Origin: Algibacter pectinivorans
GTDB lineage: Bacteria; Bacteroidota; Bacteroidia; Flavobacteriales; Flavobacteriaceae
Length of the DNA: 64,000 nucleotides
Assembly: GCF_900112595.1 (NCBI RefSeq)
Contig: NZ_FOMI01000003.1
Coordinates: 1-64,000, forward strand
Direction: 5' to 3'
Part shown: positions 60,964 to 64,000 of the stretch, piece after piece
Layout: every line of letters begins with the position of its first letter
How positions within the stretch are numbered: position 1 is the stretch's first letter
Position numbers and translations under genes: made by a program
Notes under the pieces: generated by a model
Databases searched by the model: none
What the model saw: the letters and a program-made list of their open reading frames with translations, nothing else
Told to the model about the DNA's origin: nothing

Positions 60964-61593
60964 TTATAGCCATTTCCAATTGTAGCTATAATTTTCAATT
61001 TCAAAAATATTAACACCTAATATTTTAGCATCTTTAATTTCTTTTGCCAAATCCTCTCGTATAAAAATAATTTTCTCTAAAATACGATTGTCATTTTCTT
61101 TATAAGGAAATTGTCCTAAAAAAAATAAGGGCGCATTGTTAGGTGTTTTATGCTCTTCAATTTTTAAATGCGTTATTTTAGAAATGTTAAATATCTTACT
61201 CCAATCGTCATATATTTTATTATAAGTAGAATTTTTATAGTCTAAACAATTACTACCAGTCAGTGGGTTAAATAAAAAGTAATCTTCATTAAAAGCGGTG
61301 CCATTAGCTTTTACTTGTGCCTCAAAGTACTCGCCAATTACATCGTATTTTTCAAAAATGTTTTTTAAACTTTGAGAAATAAATAGCTTTCCTCCAACAG
61401 TTAATACAGGCGTTTCGATAGTACTTATTATGTTGCCTTCAATGTTTTTCTGATTTTGAATATAAAGAATTTTATTAAAGTTATACGTTGTTTCTTTACC
61501 ATTAATAATCAAGGCATCCATTACAGCCTGAGATGTTTTTTGGTCTGCAAATTCGTATAACGATTTAGAATCGGCTAGTATTTTATATTTCAT
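60964..61593 (-). CDS. Hypothetical protein, immunity-like (DUF1629/Imm11 resemblance)
   Basis: This 209-residue soluble protein has no signal peptide. The C-terminal segment IIFIREDLAKEIKDAKILGV followed by NIFEIENYSYNW resembles the last motif of the DUF1629/Imm11 group of immunity proteins (a helix-loop starting with LF.S..L...I.....TG). PVLTVGGKLFISQSLKNIFE near 83-102 would be the corresponding N-terminal motif, and NCLDYKNST near 114 the middle motif. No toxin gene is next to it. It converges with recQ across a repeat and is followed upstream by another immunity-like gene. The family assignment is from memory of motifs and is tentative. Confidence 0.5.
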   Translation of the reverse strand: MKYKILADSKSLYEFADQKTSQAVMDALIINGKETTYNFNKILYIQNQKNIEGNIISTIETPVLTVGGKLFISQSLKNIFEKYDVIGEYFEAQVKANGTAFNEDYFLFNPLTGSNCLDYKNSTYNKIYDDWSKIFNISKITHLKIEEHKTPNNAPLFFLGQFPYKENDNRILEKIIFIREDLAKEIKDAKILGVNIFEIENYSYNWKWL

Positions 61594-61652
61594 ACTTAAA
61601 AAGGAATTAGTTTGCTCGAGGTTCGGTAATAGTATAGTTAAATATTATAAGT

Positions 61653-62186
61653 TTATTGCTGTGTCATATAGTCTTGATAACGTTTTACGTATGTACTATC
61701 ATTAAGTCGTTTGGTCCAATGTATTAAATTGTCTTTCGATTCGTCAGTATCCAAAATATTAAACTGTACCAACAAATTTTCTCCTAATTCTTTTTGAAAA
61801 AAAACTTCGGTTCGAAGTTTCTCCAATACTTCAACGCATGATTCGAATAAGCTGTTTCTAAAATATTCGAAGTCTAATTCTTCATTGTCAATTTCCAAAG
61901 ACACCATTTTACAAATTGCATTGAATGCTTCATTAGCCCCATTAGAAGTAAACCATTCGGCTGGTTCAAATTCATAGTAATCTTTGTGTTCTGGGTTTTG
62001 AGCTTGCATTTTTTTTAAATGAGTTTTAGTATTTGTAAACGGAACCACAGTCATTGCTCCATCATCACTTATTAATGCAAAAGAACAAATATCAGAACCA
62101 TATTTCTGAATGTTTTCTTTAAAACATGTTTTAACGGCAAATTCAATTTTGCTTTTTAAAACTTCAAAATTAAAATTAGTATTCAT
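61653..62186 (-). CDS. DUF4303 family protein
   Basis: This 177-residue soluble protein has the family start block DICSFALISDDGAMTVVPFT, then NTKTHLKKM and YYEFEPAEWFTSNGANEAFN (position about 70-90), which are DUF4303 hallmarks. The C-terminal half is charged and helical (FESCVEVLEKLRTEVFF). Members are of unknown function and are often found near immunity-type genes in Bacteroidota and Firmicutes. A 247-nt gene-free gap lies upstream of it. It is separated from the 60964-61593 gene by 59 nt on the same strand, so both could be one small operon. Confidence 0.65.
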   Translation of the reverse strand: MNTNFNFEVLKSKIEFAVKTCFKENIQKYGSDICSFALISDDGAMTVVPFTNTKTHLKKMQAQNPEHKDYYEFEPAEWFTSNGANEAFNAICKMVSLEIDNEELDFEYFRNSLFESCVEVLEKLRTEVFFQKELGENLLVQFNILDTDESKDNLIHWTKRLNDSTYVKRYQDYMTQQ

Positions 62187-62433
62187 AGTGCTTTTTAATG
62201 GTTTTGGTTAGGCTCAGTGTGGGAGTTGATAAATCAAGGATTTATTGAACGGTTCAATTAACTTAGACCTAGTTTTAATCTTCGTTAGTTTAAATTAATC
62301 ATATACCTTTAGGCGGACAAAGTAAAGAAGCTAAAAAAAATGAGAATGTTATATATCCACATTAACTTTAGCTGTTGTTAACTTTTTGGCTATTTGTAAT
62401 AATCTTACCTTATTAATCTTTTTTCTATAAATA

Positions 62434-63105
62434 TTAACTCATTGCTACTTTATTTATATGCCAAATTAGCCTTCTAAAACTTCCTTTATCTAATGCTCTT
62501 TGTCCTGTAAGCATGCTTGTGAAAAAAACAGGTGTCCCTTTTAATTCTGTAGGTTTAATAATTTTTTCAGTTCCTAATTTTTCACAAAATTCAAAAACGA
62601 ATTCAATTTTATTATTAATTTTTTTATCTTTTAGTAAATCTCTAGCTTTTGTATTACAAATCACAATAACCTTGGGTTTCGCTTTTAGAATTACCTCTTT
62701 TGAAATATCTAGTTGTCTACTAATAAATTTCTTTCCTATTTCCGTTTTTTCTATTTTGCTAATATATTTTTGTTGGGTTTCTCTAAAAAATAATAAGTCG
62801 ATATCAGACCATAAAAGATTTGTATTTTCAGCAATTTCAACAAATTTTTTAAAGTATGGATATGAAATTCCCCAATTATTTTGTCCTTTTTGATTTATAG
62901 AAGCAAAGAAATTTCCATTTACAGATCCTTTAGCAAAAGAAGGATTTATACCGATAAATAATAATTGATTTTCTATTACATTATTATGTACTCCATAACC
63001 CCTTTCAATCACGTTTAATTCTGAAAACAGTTCATCGTTCCATATTTTATTCAATTCATTTTCAAATAAATCTTGAATATAAAATTCTTTAATCTTAGTA
63101 GTCAT
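62434..63105 (-). CDS. Hypothetical protein, uracil-DNA-glycosylase-like fold
   Basis: The protein has 223 residues. NQLLFIGINPSFAKGSVNGN near 45-64 resembles motif A of the uracil-DNA glycosylase superfamily (GxNP), and PVFFTSMLTGQRALDKGSFR near 195-214 lies where motif B (HPS/SP) is expected. The central AKPKVIVICNTKARDLLKDK is the conserved strand-helix of that fold. The catalytic histidine is not obvious, so activity could be lost or the protein could have another function. The start lies 17 nt after the palindromic element at 63123-63260 (minus strand), as for cassette genes at the left end. Confidence 0.5.
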   Translation of the reverse strand: MTTKIKEFYIQDLFENELNKIWNDELFSELNVIERGYGVHNNVIENQLLFIGINPSFAKGSVNGNFFASINQKGQNNWGISYPYFKKFVEIAENTNLLWSDIDLLFFRETQQKYISKIEKTEIGKKFISRQLDISKEVILKAKPKVIVICNTKARDLLKDKKINNKIEFVFEFCEKLGTEKIIKPTELKGTPVFFTSMLTGQRALDKGSFRRLIWHINKVAMS

Positions 63106-63122
63106 TTTTCATTGGGTTATAA

Positions 63123-63260
63123 GCCGAACGGTCTCGTATAACCGTCAGTTACGGGTTAAATTAGCGATTATTTTCGGTTTAGCACAGACGTTAGCAATTC
63201 CGAGTGGATTCGGACGTAGTCGAATCCGCCGTAATTGCGGTTATACATTGTTGTAGCCAG
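63123..63260 (-). repeat. attC-like imperfect palindrome, second copy of the 776-910 type
   Basis: The sequence is almost the same as 776-910: AACGGTCTCGTATAACCG, TCAGTTACGGGTT, GCAATTCCGAGTGGATTCGG, ACGTAGTCGAATCCGCCG and TAATTGCGGTTATACATTG all occur in both. Differences cluster in the spacer around 63158-63185 and in the outer ends, which read GCCGAAC and GTTGTAGCC here. The minus-strand end GTTCGGC matches the attC consensus GTTRRRY at 6 of 7 positions. It starts 6 nt after the GIY-YIG gene stop. Confidence 0.75.
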
Positions 63261-63264
63261 TTTT

Positions 63265-63984
63265 TTATTTCATTTTTTCTTTTATTTTCAGTAAGTCAGA
63301 TATTCCCAAATTAAACCATTCTCCACGAATTCTTTTTTCATTAAATTCATTGTGTAAATCTTTTTCAGTCGATTTTGGTGAATTCCACATTGCAATAATT
63401 TCAGTTTCTGGGTCTTCTCCTTGAAGAGTTTTCTCTCTGACTTTTGGTTTTATACTTCGACCAATTTTAGTGTAACCATTTCTCGGATTAAACATAAGAT
63501 AGATTTTATTGCCATTTTCTATTGATACACTTTCATTGTCTGTTGAAAAAATATGTTTAAAAGCTTCTTTTTTGTTTACGAACGGTACATAATCAATTCC
63601 TACTTTGTTTTTAACAATTAAAGTTCCGTTTTTGTCCGCAATTTCATTACCATAAGTGAACCGATTTAGTTTTTCTAACATTGTTCTTGTATGATTTTGA
63701 AACGTATTAAAGGTTTCAATTAAATCGGTGTCTTTTGGGTATTCTTGATTTATAACTTTCGCAAAACCAAGAGCGAAATCATTTCGTTTTTTCTCATTTA
63801 TTTTAAATCTACAAACTAAACCACTTAATTCAGTTCTTTTGTTAATATAAAACAAGATATAGTTATTGTCGGTTTTATCATCTAAAAGCCAAATTCCGTA
63901 ACAATGCTTATTTAATCCAGTCAATACATTGTTGATAGGACCATTATCAGATTCACTCATTTGAAAAATATCTTTTTCAGACAA
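63265..63984 (-). CDS. GIY-YIG nuclease family protein (T5orf172/MUG113-like)
   Basis: The protein has 239 residues. The last third is a T5orf172-type GIY-YIG domain: KIYLMFNPRNGYTKIGRSIK with the paired tyrosine/glycine motifs, the arginine in PKVREKTLQ, TEIIAMWNSPKSTEKDLHNE with the conserved glutamate region, and EKRIRGEWFNLG. Residues 1-160 are unrecognised and may give target recognition. Related proteins occur in phages and in defence or mobile islands, but endonuclease action here is inferred. It has a palindromic attC-like element 6 nt after its stop, so it looks like a cassette gene. The start at 63984 is just inside the window. Confidence 0.7.
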   Translation of the reverse strand: MSEKDIFQMSESDNGPINNVLTGLNKHCYGIWLLDDKTDNNYILFYINKRTELSGLVCRFKINEKKRNDFALGFAKVINQEYPKDTDLIETFNTFQNHTRTMLEKLNRFTYGNEIADKNGTLIVKNKVGIDYVPFVNKKEAFKHIFSTDNESVSIENGNKIYLMFNPRNGYTKIGRSIKPKVREKTLQGEDPETEIIAMWNSPKSTEKDLHNEFNEKRIRGEWFNLGISDLLKIKEKMK

Positions 63985-64000
63985 ATAATGACAATTTTTA

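Noticed and set aside
60810-61013. 67-residue reading frame over the interspersed repeat
   Set aside because: It consists mostly of repeat DNA, overlaps the end of the convergent gene at 60964 and has no protein-like features.
62187-62433. Further attC-like element after the UDG-like gene
   Set aside because: The gap has only short palindromes such as TGAACGGTTCA and no GYACAAC...GTTGTRC arms.
1-64000. CRISPR arrays, tRNA or rRNA genes
   Set aside because: No regularly spaced direct repeats with unique spacers, no cloverleaf-like runs ending in CCA or GTTCRA blocks, and no rRNA-like segments were noticed.

Overview
The window is low-GC DNA from a member of the Bacteroidota, most likely a marine-type Flavobacteriaceae. 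Supporting signs are a 1,117-residue SecA without the zinc-binding tail, an OmpA protein with thrombospondin type-3 repeats, a PorV/PorQ-family outer-membrane protein, DUF2795 and DUF4105 proteins, and promoters of the Bacteroidota form TTG-N19-TAnnTTTG (clearest at 7697-7726). No rRNA, tRNA or CRISPR array was seen.

Layout. (1) 1-3.8 kb is accessory DNA. A tyrosine recombinase (2166-3272) is followed on the same strand by compact gene cassettes separated by long imperfect palindromes that resemble integron attC sites. A short att-like site overlaps the recombinase stop codon. (2) 3.9-13.8 kb holds core genes: secA, a DUF2795 protein, cob(I)alamin adenosyltransferase, an OmpA-family protein, a methyltransferase and the ABC-F protein Uup. 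(3) 13.9-49.8 kb is one very long cell-surface polysaccharide locus, all on the + strand, with about 33 genes. It has Wza- and Wzc-like export and control proteins, a Wzm/Wzt ABC exporter with a glycan-binding Wzt tail, about 18 glycosyltransferases, two pyruvyltransferase-family proteins, a CMP-ulosonate synthetase fused to a phosphatase, a short NeuB-like synthase, a GtrA/GtrB/GT-C side-chain module, an O-antigen ligase/polymerase-type protein and, last, the membrane phosphoglycosyl transferase that should start the chain. One gene is split by a frameshift in an A8 run. (4) 49.8-60.8 kb holds envelope and housekeeping genes: DUF4105, PorV/PorQ-family protein, PssA, DUF808, a small ribbon-helix-helix protein with PH-like and SPFH proteins, LptB, TatC, KdsD-type isomerase and RecQ. 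(5) 61-64 kb is accessory again: two immunity-like proteins, a possible uracil-DNA-glycosylase-fold protein and a GIY-YIG protein. A second, nearly identical copy of an attC-like palindrome lies here.

How the genes work together. In the polysaccharide locus the terminal phosphoglycosyl transferase would load the first sugar on undecaprenyl phosphate. The glycosyltransferases would extend it with at least one ulosonic-type acid supplied by the NeuA/NeuB pair, the Gtr-like module would decorate it, and Wzm/Wzt and/or Wza/Wzc would export it. No Wzx flippase is visible, so the locus mixes parts of the ABC-dependent and Wzy-dependent routes.

Most novel signal: the recombinase with its cassette-like array and palindromic sites at the left end, plus the related site 62 kb away. 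It looks like an integron in reverse orientation, or an unrelated system that has converged on the same layout, driven by a recombinase in which I do not see the IntI-specific insertion. Other points of interest are the truncated NeuB, the embedded gtr module, the frameshifted gene and a family of interspersed repeats with an internal-deletion copy.
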